A stretch of DNA of 64,000 bases from Ryuthela nishihirai (GCA_038380435.1 JAWZYU010000007.1:23167001-23231000); one strand, 5' to 3'. Shown: positions 10,086 through 21,399, counted from the first letter of the stretch. The notes: generated from the sequence alone by a model not told the origin. A program made the numbers and translations.

Positions 10086-10715
10086 CGGTCGTTGTATTGT
10101 AACGGTCGTTGTGTGTTGTAACGGTCGTTGTGTTGTAACGGTCGGAGAGTTCGAAAATGGACGGTGAGCTGTTGTGAGACAGTGCGCGTAAGTATCAAGA
10201 AGTAACTTGATGTGTTGTGTATACGCGGAAGGATAAAAGTGGGATCTTTTATCGTTAAGTATCAAGAAGTAACTTGATGTGTTGTGTATACGCAGAAGGA
10301 TAAAAGTGGGATCTTTTATCGTTAAGTATCAAGAAGTAACTTGATGTGTTGTGTATACGCGGAAGTATAAAAGTGGGAACTTTTATGGCTAACTTCGAAT
10401 GTCTACACGGACTGTCTTTTTGTTCGGCTAGTGTGTGAAAAGTTATTAGCACAGGACGAGAATTGGTTTACGAGTGAAGATCTTCGGGTGACCTGGTAAA
10501 TCAAGTAAAAGGTAGTATTTAGTAAAATACACAGAGCTGATATTGTGTGCTCTACGCAGGAAGATTAATGACTTGTGCATGTTAATAGTTGATTTGTTAA
10601 TAAGATACTTCATCCATATTTCCTTTGTAACAATTTACCTTGTATTGAATTTGGTTTTGAAATATAGCTTTTAATACTCACGCTCAGTGGCTATCCATTT
10701 TTGTGATCCGCAACA
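9990..10715 (+). repeat. 3' LTR of the gypsy element
   Basis: 726 bp, matching the 5' LTR at an offset of 5736 with one difference seen (10139 C against 4403 T). The first 96 bases encode the C-terminus and stop of gag-pol. Confidence 0.96.
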
Positions 10716-10719
10716 ATAC

Positions 10720-11290
10720 CAATTTATAATCAAATGCATTATAAAATTCTGTTTTCCAAGTAATTATAAGCTAAATAATTATACAGTTTCTAGATAATTT
10801 TCATGTGTATTCTAAAATAAAACCGAAACAATATTTAATTTAAAAAATATATTTTTCAGAAACTCTTATTTCAAATTCAAATACTGTACACATAATACAA
10901 CTTTCGAATACCTTAAAAGCAGTTTCCTGTGCCTTTCAGTATGGTCTATCAAAATAAAAGATAAATTATATTTTATTTAACGTGTAAAATGTTTTAAATG
11001 AAAAATAAGACTGCCAAAACGTTTTACATGAATAATTATGATAATGCCAAAAGGGTTTACATTCTTCGAATAAAACCTACGATAATGTAAAAATAAATAG
11101 GTGCTAGCCGGTTTATTAAGTTTTGTATTACAGTAGATTTCACATATTTTCGCTGTGAAAATTTAAGCTTTGTATTTATCAAACTGCATGAACAACTTTT
11201 ATAAACAAATATATCCGAAGATTAAGCTTTGATTCTACCGTGATATGGCTATTTACAATATTTATTCAAACCTGTTTCTTTAGATTAAGA
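10720..11290. other. Non-coding AT-rich DNA
   Basis: Nothing recognised apart from scattered A/T runs. Confidence 0.4.
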
Positions 11291-11900
11291 ATTGATACAA
11301 TCTCATTTAGCAGTTCAAATGAAGATTGAAGATCTCAATTAAATTTTATCCTATCTCTATTTTAAAAAATATTTAATGTATTAAAGAGTCACGAAACTCA
11401 AGAATTTAAGAGCAGAATTGTTACTCATAAGAATTTACCCTAAAAAATAATAATGAAACAAATAACGACTGTCGCAGCAAATCGTTTGCTAATATAGTGT
11501 ACTAATAAGTTTGGCGACAGCCAATTTATTAAATGTTCCATTTTCACAACCCTTTAAATAAAAACAAAAATTGCTCCTCAAGTAGCTACATGCCGCAGAG
11601 AGACTTTCAGGATAATACATCATAGAGATCTGCGAGGAAGTTAAGATCTCAGCAGAAAACAACACAAGAAAGCAGCCATCTATACCTTATCCTGGATCCG
11701 AACCGGGATCCCTTTGATCAATAACCAACCGCGCTAACCACTCGGTCACCGAGACGGTAATCCTTTAAATAATAAAGGAATATTGTTGAAAATCGATATT
11801 TAGAGATTTTTGAATGTTCTTCAATTTATTTCCAGTGGCATTATTCCATAAGTAGCTTTCATAGTTTAGGGAAATTGGTATATGTCTTTTTAACATGGAA
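11291..11900. repeat. Foldback element interrupted by SINE-B
   Basis: The left arm at about 11325-11420 (GAAGATCTCAATTAAATTTT, then a TATTAAAGAGTCACGAAACT block) pairs with about 11765-11880 (AATATTGTTGAAAATCGATA). A SINE-B copy (11571-11760) lies between the arms. Belongs to the same diverged family as 19454-20023; ends approximate. Confidence 0.5.
11571..11760 (-). mobile_element. SINE-B copy, old
   Basis: Reads on the minus strand as a tRNA-like head (GGTGACCGAGTGGTTAGCG, B-box GGTTCGGATCC) followed by the SINE-B body with CTGAGATC and CTTGAGG. Several substitutions against the copy at 43851. Confidence 0.75.
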
Positions 11901-12151
11901 GCGTCTCAGTACTTTTGTTAATGCAATGTATGTGCTGAACTATAAGTTAAATATGATAAAAGGTTGAAAAACAAAATGCTAAAGAAAGAATAAGATTTTT
12001 CAAATGTGTGTGAATCCTTAATGAAGAATTTACACTCTTTCAAAAATATTTGTTCACCGCCCACTAGTTATACTAATCCAAGTTCCCTATCTTTGAAAAT
12101 AAGCTTTTTATGGAAAAATGACACCGAATATAATGTTAGATTTATTCCTTT
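11901..12151. other. Non-coding DNA
   Basis: Nothing recognised. Confidence 0.35.
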
Positions 12152-12725
12152 CCCCATTTAATCCTTTCTAAGTACCCCTTTTAAACACTGCCATTCTCCT
12201 GATTTCTCTCAATCATAATTTTTAATAATATTTATGAGTTTTTAAAGACTTATTCTATCTTTTTCTATATAGAACTGAATAAAGCAAAATCACACTCACC
12301 CATTTCACATAGTGGATCAAAGTCCATGATCCATAACAGGGGCCATCAGAGCCCTTCTTCTCACCAATGGACTAGTAAAATGATTCCATATCAATTCCTT
12401 TATTATATTCTCCCTATGGTCAACTTTAATAATTATCACAAGAGCATTGTGATGGCGAGATGTAATTCGTGAAAGAACATTCCAAATATTTCATACAGTA
12501 GTAGTAAACGGACTATAATGAGGGATAGTTTTCTTTATTACATCAGAAATCTTATTCTCCACTCCTTCTTTTGAGCTTTCTTTCAATTGCAATTGGAACA
12601 TCATGACTCCCAGTGGAATCACCCCATTCAATCCTTTCCATTTACCCCTTTTAAACACTGCCATTCTCCTGATTTCTCTCAATCCTAATTTTTAATAACA
12701 TTTATCGAGTTTTTAAAGGCTTATG
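12152..12725. repeat. ~100-bp direct duplication
   Basis: 12152-12250 and 12621-12721 share a long block including CTTTTAAACACTGCCATTCT, TGATTTCTCTCAATC and GAGTTTTTAAAG, with a handful of substitutions. They lie 469 bp apart in direct orientation. They could be ends of a larger element or a segmental duplication; the middle is unrecognised. Confidence 0.75.
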
Positions 12726-12875
12726 GCAATTGCATTAAACAACAGTATCTGTCTTTCTGGTTTTTTCCTGGAATTTGTGAGAAAACAGCAAAGAAAAAAA
12801 AACTAAAAATATTTATTTCGGTAAATGATTAATACACCGAATTAAAACAGTCAAACTTATTTAATGGATGATGCT

Positions 12876-13045
12876 AAATGGTCATAGTTGCCTAATTGCT
12901 AATGTTAAATGATCACGCTTGTCTACTTAAATGATCGCAGTTGCCCAATTGCTAGTAATAAATTGACTTTGGGATGACTTTGGACTGGGGAATAATATTT
13001 GACTAATTGCTGATGTTCAATTGTTACACTTGCTGAACGGCTTGC
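12876..13045. repeat. Diverged tandem repeats (GTTGCCTAATTGCTA type)
   Basis: Phrases such as TAAATGGTCATAGTTGCC, TAAATGATCGCAGTTGCC and CTAATTGCTGATGTTCAA recur about every 35-45 bp. Degenerate minisatellite. Confidence 0.55.
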
Positions 13046-14094
13046 TAAATGCCTCAGTACTATACAAAATTTATAAAAAAAAAAAGATTTTTCGAAGATA
13101 ACTTGTGATCTTTTAACATTCCTGTAATAATAGGGTTCCACAAAAGTTTATTTTCAAAGTTATGGAACTTGGAATGCGGCTCTCGTTGCATAATATCTCT
13201 TAATGTTCTGCATTATTTGTTAATCCCGTATGGATGCATCTATGTAAATACTTGTGAAAAAGCAGAATTATGTGCAGTGGTTTGTGTACGGTTTAAAATT
13301 TTGGAATATCTGAAGATTAATGAATAACATGATGCAATTAGTCAAATATATGATATCATATATGTATACTGTTATTCATTAATCAACACATTATTCAAAA
13401 TCACAAACCACTAAAAAGTATTTGGACATTTTCATGTTATATGACTGAAGAGTCACATTCAAAGATCTCAAACTTAGAAAATGGGTTTTTAATAGAAACA
13501 TATCTTTGGAGATAAGTTAAAGTTTTTAATGAAATTCATCGAAATTTCAGTTTTAAAAAATATTCCTTTATTATTTAGGGGAAAACAATAATTGCATTTC
13601 ATGTAATAAGAATTTGATTCAAGAAATAATAAAACTGCAAATAAATGTTATAAATATCATTCCCTAAAACGAAGAAATTTTAGAAGCTTATGTAATGATT
13701 CGTTCAATTTTAATCAATTTTAAAGAAAAGTATTTAGGAGATGAGATTAACAGCAGCTGCTGTTAAATATTACAACTGCGATAACGCTTTAAACATTAAA
13801 CGAGTGATCTTGAAAAGTGTAATTTTGATAGATTTTACTGAAATCTTCATTTTATAGCACAAGTACCGCTGTATAAATTATAGAGAAACTATGAGACTGC
13901 GCATTTTGATTATTTCACAGTTCTCATGGATCATAGGTTGATTGATTGGTGATTCCTAAATCATAGATCTACGATAATTGTCGAATCACCAACGGCGCAG
14001 TCTCAAGATCTCTCCAGTTGACACTCAAACTATTTTAGTGATATTTACGTAGAACTATTTTCTCTTTTCGTGTAATATGTGATGCAATTTGAAT

Positions 14095-14222
14095 GGGTTG
14101 TTTTTATCGCTAAGCGGCACTTTCTTTTTGCACACGATGGGCTAAATTGCCCGGTCACAAGAAACCAAAGCCTCAGAGAAGATTGGGGGAAGTGAACTCA
14201 GTGGACAGCTGTTAGGAAACCA
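14095..14222 (-). mobile_element. SINE-A fragment (3' part), diverged
   Basis: Minus-strand 3' segment of SINE-A (AAGCGGCAC, GGGCTAAATTGCCCGGTCAC, CAGCTGTTAGG) that stops where the next SINE-A begins. It is more diverged than its neighbour, so it is probably the older insertion. Confidence 0.75.
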
Positions 14223-14230
14223 ACCCCCAC

Positions 14231-14620
14231 GTTGGGTTGGGTTGGGTTGTTTTACCTCTGAGCGGCACTTTTTTGCACACAATGGCTAAATGGCCAGGCC
14301 ACAAGGACCCCGAAGGCTCAGAGAAGGTTGGGGGAGGGGATCCACTGGAATAACTGTTGGGAGACAGATGGTAGCCTCCCGTCAAGGCCATCCAGCGTGT
14401 TCTTTAACGTGCACAGGGTATGGCTCTCCCGAACACGAGACCACGTCTTAACGTCCCATCCGACGGACGGCGGCCTTTCCAAGCCCATCGGTGTCCCCTA
14501 CTGACCGTGGGCAGGGCGGGGAATTTTGCGGAGATAAATCTCAACGCTGACCCAGCTGGGACTCGAACCTGGGAACTACAGATTACGAGCCTGACGCGCT
14601 ACCGACTGAGTCCCCCCTCC
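14231..14620 (-). mobile_element. SINE-A, near full length
   Basis: From the CCAACCCAAC-type tail (left) to the tRNA-like head with B-box GGTTCGAGTCC (right). It lies in tandem with the fragment at 14095 in the loop of the 2-kb palindrome. No clear target duplication. Confidence 0.9.
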
Positions 14621-15335
14621 ATGTTGAAAGCAAAGGAGGAAATAATTGTATCGCGTATCACACGGAAAGAGAAAATAGTTCTACGTAAACATGCAAAGCA
14701 CTGACAAAGTTTGAATAGCAACTGGAGCAACTGTGAGACTGCTCAGTTGATGCTTCGACAATTCTCATAGATAACTGATTTATCAACCACCAATCAATCA
14801 ATGAATAATCCATGAGAACAGTTTAAACATCAAATGCGCAATCTCATAATCTCTCTAAAATTTCTCCACTCGACACTTATATTAATTACACGTTTAATGT
14901 TTAAAGAATTATTGAAATTGGAACATTTAACAGCAGAAGCTGTTCCTAAATACTTTCTCCGAAATTGATTAAAATTGAAAAAAAGTCGTTACAAAACTTC
15001 TAAAATTGTTTCGTTTTAGGGAATATTTCTAACATTTATTATTTGCATTTTAATTATTTCTTAAAGAAAATTCTTATTTCTTGAAATGATATTATTATTT
15101 CAGCTTCTCTAAACATTAAAGAAATATTTTTGATTGAAATTTTGGTTAATTTGATCAGGAACTTTAACTTATCTCCAAAGATATGTTTCTCTTGAAAACC
15201 AATTTTCAAAGTTTACCATCTTTGAATGCGATTCTCCAGTCATTTTAACATGAAAGTGTCCAAATATTCAGAATAGTATCGTATATACTGTTAACCACAA
15301 ACCTGCAGATATTCCTAATTTTGAATGAGTGAGTC

Positions 15336-15569
15336 ACTCTCTAATATTCTCTTTGCCAAAACTAATATTCGTGTTTTGTAGTTTTCCCTTTTTTTATTTT
15401 TAACTAAGGAGAAAGACGTAACAAATAATGAAAATTATTTTAATGATTACTATGAAAACCTTTTCTTAATTTATTTACTCTTATGAAATTTTACTATTTT
15501 TCGTTAAAATTGTTATAACCTTTTATTATATTGTAAGTTTTCAGATTTTTTCCCAAATCCTACGCTAAA
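15336..15569. other. Non-coding DNA
   Basis: Nothing recognised. Confidence 0.35.
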
Positions 15570-15835
15570 ATCCTCACATTATAATGTTGGAGAGCCCAAA
15601 AGAAGATCGTCAAATCTCCAGCCCTCGACGTCAAAATGTTGAACATACCAAAAGACTATCTTTTTTTCTCTCAGCCCTCAACGTCATAACCTTGGACAGC
15701 CCTAAAAAGACCATCTAATTTTCAGCCCTCAACGTCATAATCTTGGACAACCTAAAAAACGATCCATCTTTTTTTTGGCTCCCAACGCCATATTGGAGGG
15801 ACAACCCAAATGTAAACTATCTGACTCAATGGTAT
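15570..15835. repeat. ~52-bp minisatellite (CAGCCCTCAACGTCATAA)
   Basis: Units start CAGCCCTCRACGTCA at 15619, 15672 and 15723, with a diverged one near 15777. Each continues into a TTGGACARCC-like block and a T-rich end. Confidence 0.85.
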
Positions 15836-16198
15836 AATTTAATTTTACTACCGGATTAAACTTTTGTAAACTTTTTTAAACTCGAAAAGCATTGTTCGTA
15901 ATTATGTACTAAAAGATTTTTTTTGCAGTTTGAGCAATATAAACGTTTGAATGACATATCAATTCTATACAACTTTTTCCTGTTACATTTTTCATCTGAT
16001 ATAACATTCGATATTTATATTAATCATAATTGGCTTTAAATCCACAGTATGAATTGCTACACTATACATATGTACTTAAAATATATTTACTACAAATAGA
16101 CTTACAGAATTAAAAAAGCAGAGTCTGAAGGAAAATTAAGTCTCAACTGACATGCCATTTTTAGCACACTGAAATACATTATCTTTCATAACTTTTTA
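15836..16198. other. Non-coding DNA
   Basis: Nothing recognised. Confidence 0.35.
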
Positions 16199-16265
16199 AT
16201 CATCATCATCCTCAAGTAACCATGGGCTACGGAGGTCCAACCAGACCGTGCAATCGCGTCGTACC
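16199..16265 (-). mobile_element. LINE 3'-end fragment with ATG-repeat tail
   Basis: On the minus strand it reads ...GGTTGGACCTCCGTAGCCCA... and ends in a GATGATGATGATT tail. This matches the 3' end of the LINE copies at 21400 and 57715. A TGATGA-type tail is typical of RTE-like LINEs (inference). Confidence 0.5.
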
Positions 16266-16309
16266 CCATTTCAACTGATTGTACTTAATATTTACACTAC
16301 AGCCACTTT

Positions 16310-16850
16310 CAAAAAAAAAAGGTTCCACGCTATGTCAATAGGAAATCAAATTCAATAATAAAAAACTTCTTAAAATAGCTTTTTATGAAAAAAAATGGTA
16401 TTGAAGATAACTGACTGAATATAAATACTCAACAATATCGGTCAAAATATATTCATTTAATATTATGAGAATTACAGTATTTAATCAAAATTGCTCGTTC
16501 TGCAAAAATCAATCAAAAGTGACGAACATTGAAATACTCATTAACATAAATTAGTAAATATATGCTTGTACATTTCAGTACAGTTTCATATCACGGTTAC
16601 TACCTTCATGTTATCATCTACCTTCATGTTATCATGTTATATCACGGTTACTACCTTCATGTTAGCCTGTTGAATTAATTAACTATTCAGTTATTATTTC
16701 AACTGATTAAATATTCTTGTTTTCTTAACTTTTTGTAATACTAAACTAATATTATTGAAAACCGATATTTTTCTAATTTTGAATGAGTTCTTTAAAAAAC
16801 TATCCGTCCTTTTTTTTAAAAAATGCTTATTTTTAACCCTTCTGTTTGTG
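16310..16850. repeat. Foldback family member, diverged
   Basis: 16325-16500 carries the arm motifs (CTTAAAATAGCTTTTTATG, TGAAGATAACTGACTGAATA, CAACAATATCGGTCA). 16745-16840 carries the complementary arm (AATATTATTGAAAACCGATA). The centre holds a short duplication of ACTACCTTCATGTTA. Confidence 0.45.
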
Positions 16851-17293
16851 ATGATTTATCTGACCTAAATAAATTTAAAATGTTAATGACTTTTTTTTAT
16901 CTTTCCAATTTTTATTCTGCTATAACTTTGTTCATTTGGCATTTCTATTTCCATACATTAATTTTGTCCCAATACACAACATTTAGTTAATTACTAAATT
17001 GGTTGAATATCATGTTCGGGTCTATATGATCCAAAAGATTTTCATGAATATTTCCCGATCAGTTTTATTGGCAAATCGATCATGAAGAAAGATAAACTTG
17101 CTGCTGTGAGAGAATCATATAAAATAACGGGTTAAAATTTTACCTAGCTAAAAATAGAGGATCAGTATGACCCCAACAGCACATCTTCGAAGAAACTGTA
17201 AGCAGAACAGAAGGTTGAGGAGTTAGAGATATCTCAATCTAACTACCTGCTGACATGACATCAGGGCTAGATCTAGTGGGGGAACAAGAGGGC
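16851..17293. other. Non-coding DNA
   Basis: Nothing recognised. Confidence 0.35.
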
Positions 17294-17305
17294 CATGTCT
17301 TTGAG

Positions 17306-17693
17306 TTGGGTTGGGTTGTTTCACCTCTGAGCAGCACTTTTTTGCACACAATGGGCTAAATGGCCAGGTCACAAGGACCCCGAAGACTCAGAGAAAGTTG
17401 TGGGAGGGGACCCACTGGAACAGCTGTTGGGAGACAGATGGTAGCCTCACGTCAAGGCCATCCAAGTGTTCTTTAACGTGCACAGGGTATCGCTCTCCCG
17501 CACACGGGCCATCGTTTAACGTCCCATCCGACGGACGGTGGCCTTTCCAAGCCCATCGGTGTCCTTTACTGACCGTGGGAAGGGCGGGGGAGTTTTGCGG
17601 AGATAAATCTTAACGCTGACCCAACTGGGACTCGAACCTGGGAACTGCAGATTACGAGCCTGGTGCGCTACCGACTGAGCCATCCCCGCCCCC
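17306..17693 (-). mobile_element. SINE-A, full length, 12-bp target duplication
   Basis: 388 bp, minus strand, with complete head and tail. CATGTCTTTGAG flanks it exactly at 17294-17305 and 17694-17705, so the insertion is intact. Target-primed integration by a LINE partner is implied. Confidence 0.95.
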
Positions 17694-17844
17694 CATGTCT
17701 TTGAGAATGCCAGTAAGGGGTAACGGGGGAGGCAAAAATAATTAAACTTTTGCATATTTCAAGCAGCATGTTTTTAAAATACCTGTAAAACGAAGAGTAA
17801 ATGTTACTACACAATGGATTACTACAATGGAAATCCAGTCTCTT

Positions 17845-17862
17845 GCCCCCCCCCCCCCCCCC
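17845..17862. repeat. Poly-C tract
   Basis: About 18 consecutive C on the plus strand. Prone to length error in assembly. Confidence 0.9.
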
Positions 17863-18194
17863 ATATTTTTTCTAGATACGGGCCGGCATGACATGAAAGT
17901 GCTTCTATTAAAGTTGCCATCGAGTGTATATGTTAAATCGCTATAAATATATTTAATCCCTAGAAAAGCACATGATTCTCCAAAAATATGTTTCAACCCT
18001 TTATAAAAATATTAGGGAGAAAAAAAATTCATTACATTTCGCGCTTTATGTTGTGAATAATGTTGCTTTGTTCATTGACTGGACTTTTACTGACAAAGCA
18101 GCAAAAAACACGAAATTTTAGTTATGCGATGCCTAATTTAGAACGATCCAGCAGAAAGGAGAGATAACAATCAGCATCATCCCTATTACTTTTT

Positions 18195-18585
18195 GGGGCG
18201 GGGGTGGCTTAGTCGTTAGCGCGCGAGGCTCGTAATCTGTAGTTCCCAGGTTCGAGTCCCAGCTGGGTCAGCGTTGAGATTTATCTCCGCAAAATTCCCC
18301 GCCCTGCCCACGGTCAGTAGGGGACACCGATGGGCTTGGAAAGGCCGCCGTCCGTCGGATGGGACCTTAAGCCGTGGCCCCGTGTGCGGGAGAGCCATAC
18401 CCTGTGCACGTTAAAGAACACGCTGGATGGCCTTGACGGGAGGCTACCATCTGTCTCCCAACAGCTGTTCCAGTGGATCCCCTCTCCCAACCTTCTCTGA
18501 ACCTTCGGGGTCCTTGTGGCCTGGCCATTTAGCCCATGGTGTGCAAAAAAGTGTCGCTCAGAGGTAAAAAAATCCAATCCAAACA
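18195..18585 (+). mobile_element. SINE-A, full length, 10-bp target duplication
   Basis: Head GGCGGGGGTGGCTTAGTCG to a mutated tail AATCCAATCCAA. CTATTACTTT occurs at 18183-18192 and 18586-18595. Confidence 0.92.
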
Positions 18586-18722
18586 CTATTACTTTATAGA
18601 ACATTTACTTCCATGAACAACTTTTAAATGCATCTTCCATAGAAATTCCCAAGAGAAATAACTTATAGCATCATATATATGTACATCGTATATGAACTCC
18701 AAATTCATAAAAAAAAAATATT

Positions 18723-18830
18723 TCCTCAAGCAGGATACTTTACCCAGATGTCTGACAGGAGTCTTTCAGTTTATACGCTATAGTAGGTCTGTGAAGAAAG
18801 AGAGACCTCAGCAGAAAAACAACACAAAGG
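18723..18830 (-). mobile_element. SINE-B 3' part, old
   Basis: CCTCAAGCAG, GTCTGACAGGAG, CAGTTTATACGCTATAG and CCTCAGCAGAAAAACAACAC match the SINE-B body in minus orientation. The tRNA-like head is missing. Confidence 0.7.
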
Positions 18831-19453
18831 TAAAAACAACCAAGACTTTGAAAACAACTTTGATGTTGATGACACAGCAGAAGACATGCACAAAGTTTTA
18901 GATGTTGCTGCTGTTCTGATGTATAGTATTTTATACAATCTTTTGTTCTCTGCAAAAATTCATCCCTTTCTAAATTAACAAAATTTAAAACTTATTAAAA
19001 TTGCATGTAACTTCTAATATGTCTTAATTTAGAATGTCCGTACAATTTTTTGTAATTTGTATAAAGCAATGTAAATGAATATTCATAATATTCAATACAT
19101 TTGGTGCTTGGCTATTTTTTTTAATGGTGAAGGTGAATCTTGCAGAAATGTTGAAATAGTTGCATTTATCTATACATTATCCTCTTTGGTTTTGAGGAAA
19201 AGCTGCATAATTTAGTATATAATATATGCAAAGTGTCTTGCAAAGAAAGCCACTAACTATACCAAACAAAAGACAAGATTTGCGAAAAAGGTCCAGTGAT
19301 ATGTCCTCTCCCACCACCCCACTTCGGAAAGCCCATCATTTTATATCATCTCCTGAATGAACTTGTCTACCTACTTTGAAATTCGAAATCACATCGACTT
19401 CATAATCAGGTTCTTTAATTCCGGTCCTTTAAAAAACCACGTGTAATCAAACC
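18831..19453. other. Non-coding DNA
   Basis: Nothing recognised. Confidence 0.35.
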
Positions 19454-20023
19454 ACACTGGTTTCCATAAATTAAGGAAAATCCCCATGTTAAGTCAATGG
19501 GAAAGCTAACGTCAAAACTCTATAACTTCTAAAATAAGTTTTTTTTAGTTTTGAAAATGTGATTGCAGATAAAGATCTCAATCAAATAAATCAATACTCG
19601 ATTTTTCAACAATATTCGTTCAGTATTTAATGAGTTACGGAAGTTTGAACATTTAACAACAGCAATGCCAGTTTCAAAAAACTTATACAAAACTGAAAAA
19701 TAGTGGAAGAATTGTTTACACAAAGTTCTAAATTACAAACTTATTTTATTAAACACTTTGATACAATTCTTATTACTAAGTTTTAATTAACTTCTGAAGT
19801 CAATTTTTGTGGCTGGCATTGTTATCGCTGAATATTCAAACTTCCATAAATTATTAAATATTGAAAGAATATTGTTGGAAATCGAGATATTGATTTATTT
19901 GATTGAGATCTTTATCTGCAATCACATTTTTCAAAAAAAACTTATTTTAGAAGTTATAGAGCTTTGACGTTAGCTTCCCATTGACTTAACATAGGGATTT
20001 CTTTAATTTATGGAAACCAGTGT
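19454..20023. repeat. 570-bp foldback element, best-preserved member
   Basis: Starts ACACTGGTTTCCATAAATT and ends AATTTATGGAAACCAGTGT. The arms stay complementary for about 220 bp each, e.g. GACGTTAGCTTCCCATTGAC on the right against GTCAATGGGAAAGCTAACGTC (allowing small gaps) on the left. The centre of ~130 bp is also partly symmetric. No coding sequence. At least seven other places in the window carry diverged copies. Confidence 0.85.
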
Positions 20024-20137
20024 ATATAAAGAAACACTACATTTTACATTTAGAAGTTAAAACACTATTTCAAAATGATGCCTAATATAACTTATCGTTC
20101 GTTGCACTCTAAACTCTTCGTTTAGAAGAATTTAGTT

Positions 20138-20320
20138 AGCCTGTGCAGGAGAGCCATACCCTAGGCATGTTAAAGAACACACTCGATAACCTTAACAAAG
20201 GTTACCACTGTCTCCCAACAGCTGTCTCTAGTGGGTCTTCTCCCCCCAACCTTTTCTGACCTGGTCATTTATGCTACTGTGTGCAAGAAAGTGTTGCTCA
20301 GAGGTAAAACAACCCAACCT
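20138..20320 (+). mobile_element. SINE-A 5'-truncated, old
   Basis: Contains CTGTGCAGGAGAGCCATACC, GTTAAAGAACACACTCGATA and the GAGGTAAAACAACCCAACC end, with many substitutions. Confidence 0.85.
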
Positions 20321-20424
20321 CTAGTTGATAATGTCGACGTAGCATGTCATCAGGAGAACGTGGATTCAGATCACACCCTGTCCAAGACAATTTTTCCTCT
20401 ACACCCATCTTTACCTGTTGACTA

Positions 20425-20812
20425 GGGCGGGGGTGGCTCAGTCGGTAGCGCGCCAGGCTCGTAATCTGTAGTTCCCAGGTTCGAGTCCCAGCTGCGTCAG
20501 CGTTGAGATTTATCTCCGCAAAAATTCCTTGCCCTGCCCACGGTCAGTAGGGGACACCGATGGGCTTGGAAAGGTCGCCGTCCGTCGGATGGGACGTTAA
20601 GCCGTGGCCCCGTGTGCGGGAGAGAGTCATACCCTGTGCACGTTAAAGAACACGCTGGATGGCCTTGACGGGGGGCTACCATCTGTCTCCCAACAGCTGT
20701 TCCAGTGGGTCCCCTCCCCCAACCTTCTCTGAGCCTTCCGGGTCCATGGGACCTGGCCATTTAGCCCATGGTGTGCAAAAAAGGGCCGCTCAGAGGTAAA
20801 ACAACCCAACAA
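20425..20812 (+). mobile_element. SINE-A, full length, ~29-bp target duplication
   Basis: 388 bp from GGGCGGGGGTGG to the CCCAACAA tail. The flanking sequence 20396-20424 recurs at 20813-20842 with a single one-base insertion, a duplication of about 29 bp. That is more than twice the 10-14 bp seen at other copies. Confidence 0.93.
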
Positions 20813-20855
20813 CCTCTACACCCATCTTTACTCTGTTGACTATAAACAGCTCGAC

Positions 20856-20884
20856 GGTGGTGTCAACTCTTAGTTGACACCACC
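20856..20884. other. Perfect 12-bp stem-loop
   Basis: GGTGGTGTCAAC, loop TCTTA, then GTTGACACCACC, just right of the SINE target duplication. No run of T follows, and it is not a bacterial terminator context. Confidence 0.7.
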
Positions 20885-21399
20885 CTCACGTCACTAAGAG
20901 TGAGACACTTAGGGAAATCAAAAATATGTGCTGTGAATTTCCTTGTTTGTTTCCTACATAACCTTATGTTATAATGAATGATGTGTTCCTAGCTTAAAAG
21001 TTTCACTGCAATCTTTATATAGTTTATACATCCATACATATAGGTGCTAAAAATATGAAAGGATGAGGAATATAAGAGGCGACACTTGAAAATGTAATTA
21101 GGGAAACACTTATTTTTTAAGAAATCGTTAGTCCATCTCTTTAACAAAATTCTTCAAAACTTGAAATTAATTTCGCTTTTCCTCTGTGGCAAGCAGCTGC
21201 TTGAGGGAGTATTTTTTTTTTTCAAAATATCTTGACTATACCGTTAATCTTACGTTTTCAAAATTATATTTTTAGCCATTTAGGTAATTTTTATGATCTA
21301 AATCTTTAAATAATGTAATGATATACTACAGCTAAAACCACAAAATTAAAATGCATATGTAAAATTTTGCAATGAAACGCCTAATAAAATACAGAAATT
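20885..21399. other. Non-coding DNA
   Basis: Nothing recognised. Confidence 0.35.

Larger units (their letters stand above)
4254..10715 (+). mobile_element. Intact Ty3/gypsy-type LTR retrotransposon
   Basis: A complete 6462-bp element: 5' LTR (4254-4979), primer site, one gag-pol frame (5010-10085), polypurine tract and 3' LTR (9990-10715). Both LTRs start TGTTACGAC and end CAACA, and are 726 bp long. I found one difference by eye (T at 4403, C at 10139). The 4-bp sequence ATAC at 4250-4253 is repeated at 10716-10719 as the target site duplication. Near-identical LTRs plus an open frame mean a very recent insertion, and the copy may still be competent. No envelope-like frame follows pol. A second, broken member of the same family lies at 43.6-46.8 kb. 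Domain order (protease, RT, RNase H, integrase) is that of Metaviridae; the clade is not assigned. Confidence 0.97.
13290..15335. repeat. ~2-kb palindromic (foldback) element with SINEs at the centre
   Basis: The left arm (about 13290-14094) and right arm (about 14625-15335) are reverse complements over nearly their whole length, with moderate divergence. Matching landmarks include CATATCTTTGGAGATAAGTT on the left against AACTTATCTCCAAAGATATG on the right. TACGTAGAACTATTTTCTC pairs with GAGAAAATAGTTCTACGTA, and GTATTTGGACATTTTCATG pairs with CATGAAAGTGTCCAAATA. Each arm also carries its own smaller inverted repeat (GAGACTGCGCATTTTG ... GCGCAGTCTC). Two SINE-A copies fill the centre. No transposase frame is inside. 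Confidence 0.85.

Noticed and set aside
20856..20884. Stem-loop as a transcription terminator
   Set aside because: Eukaryotic context and no T-run after the stem; probably an incidental or element-derived hairpin.
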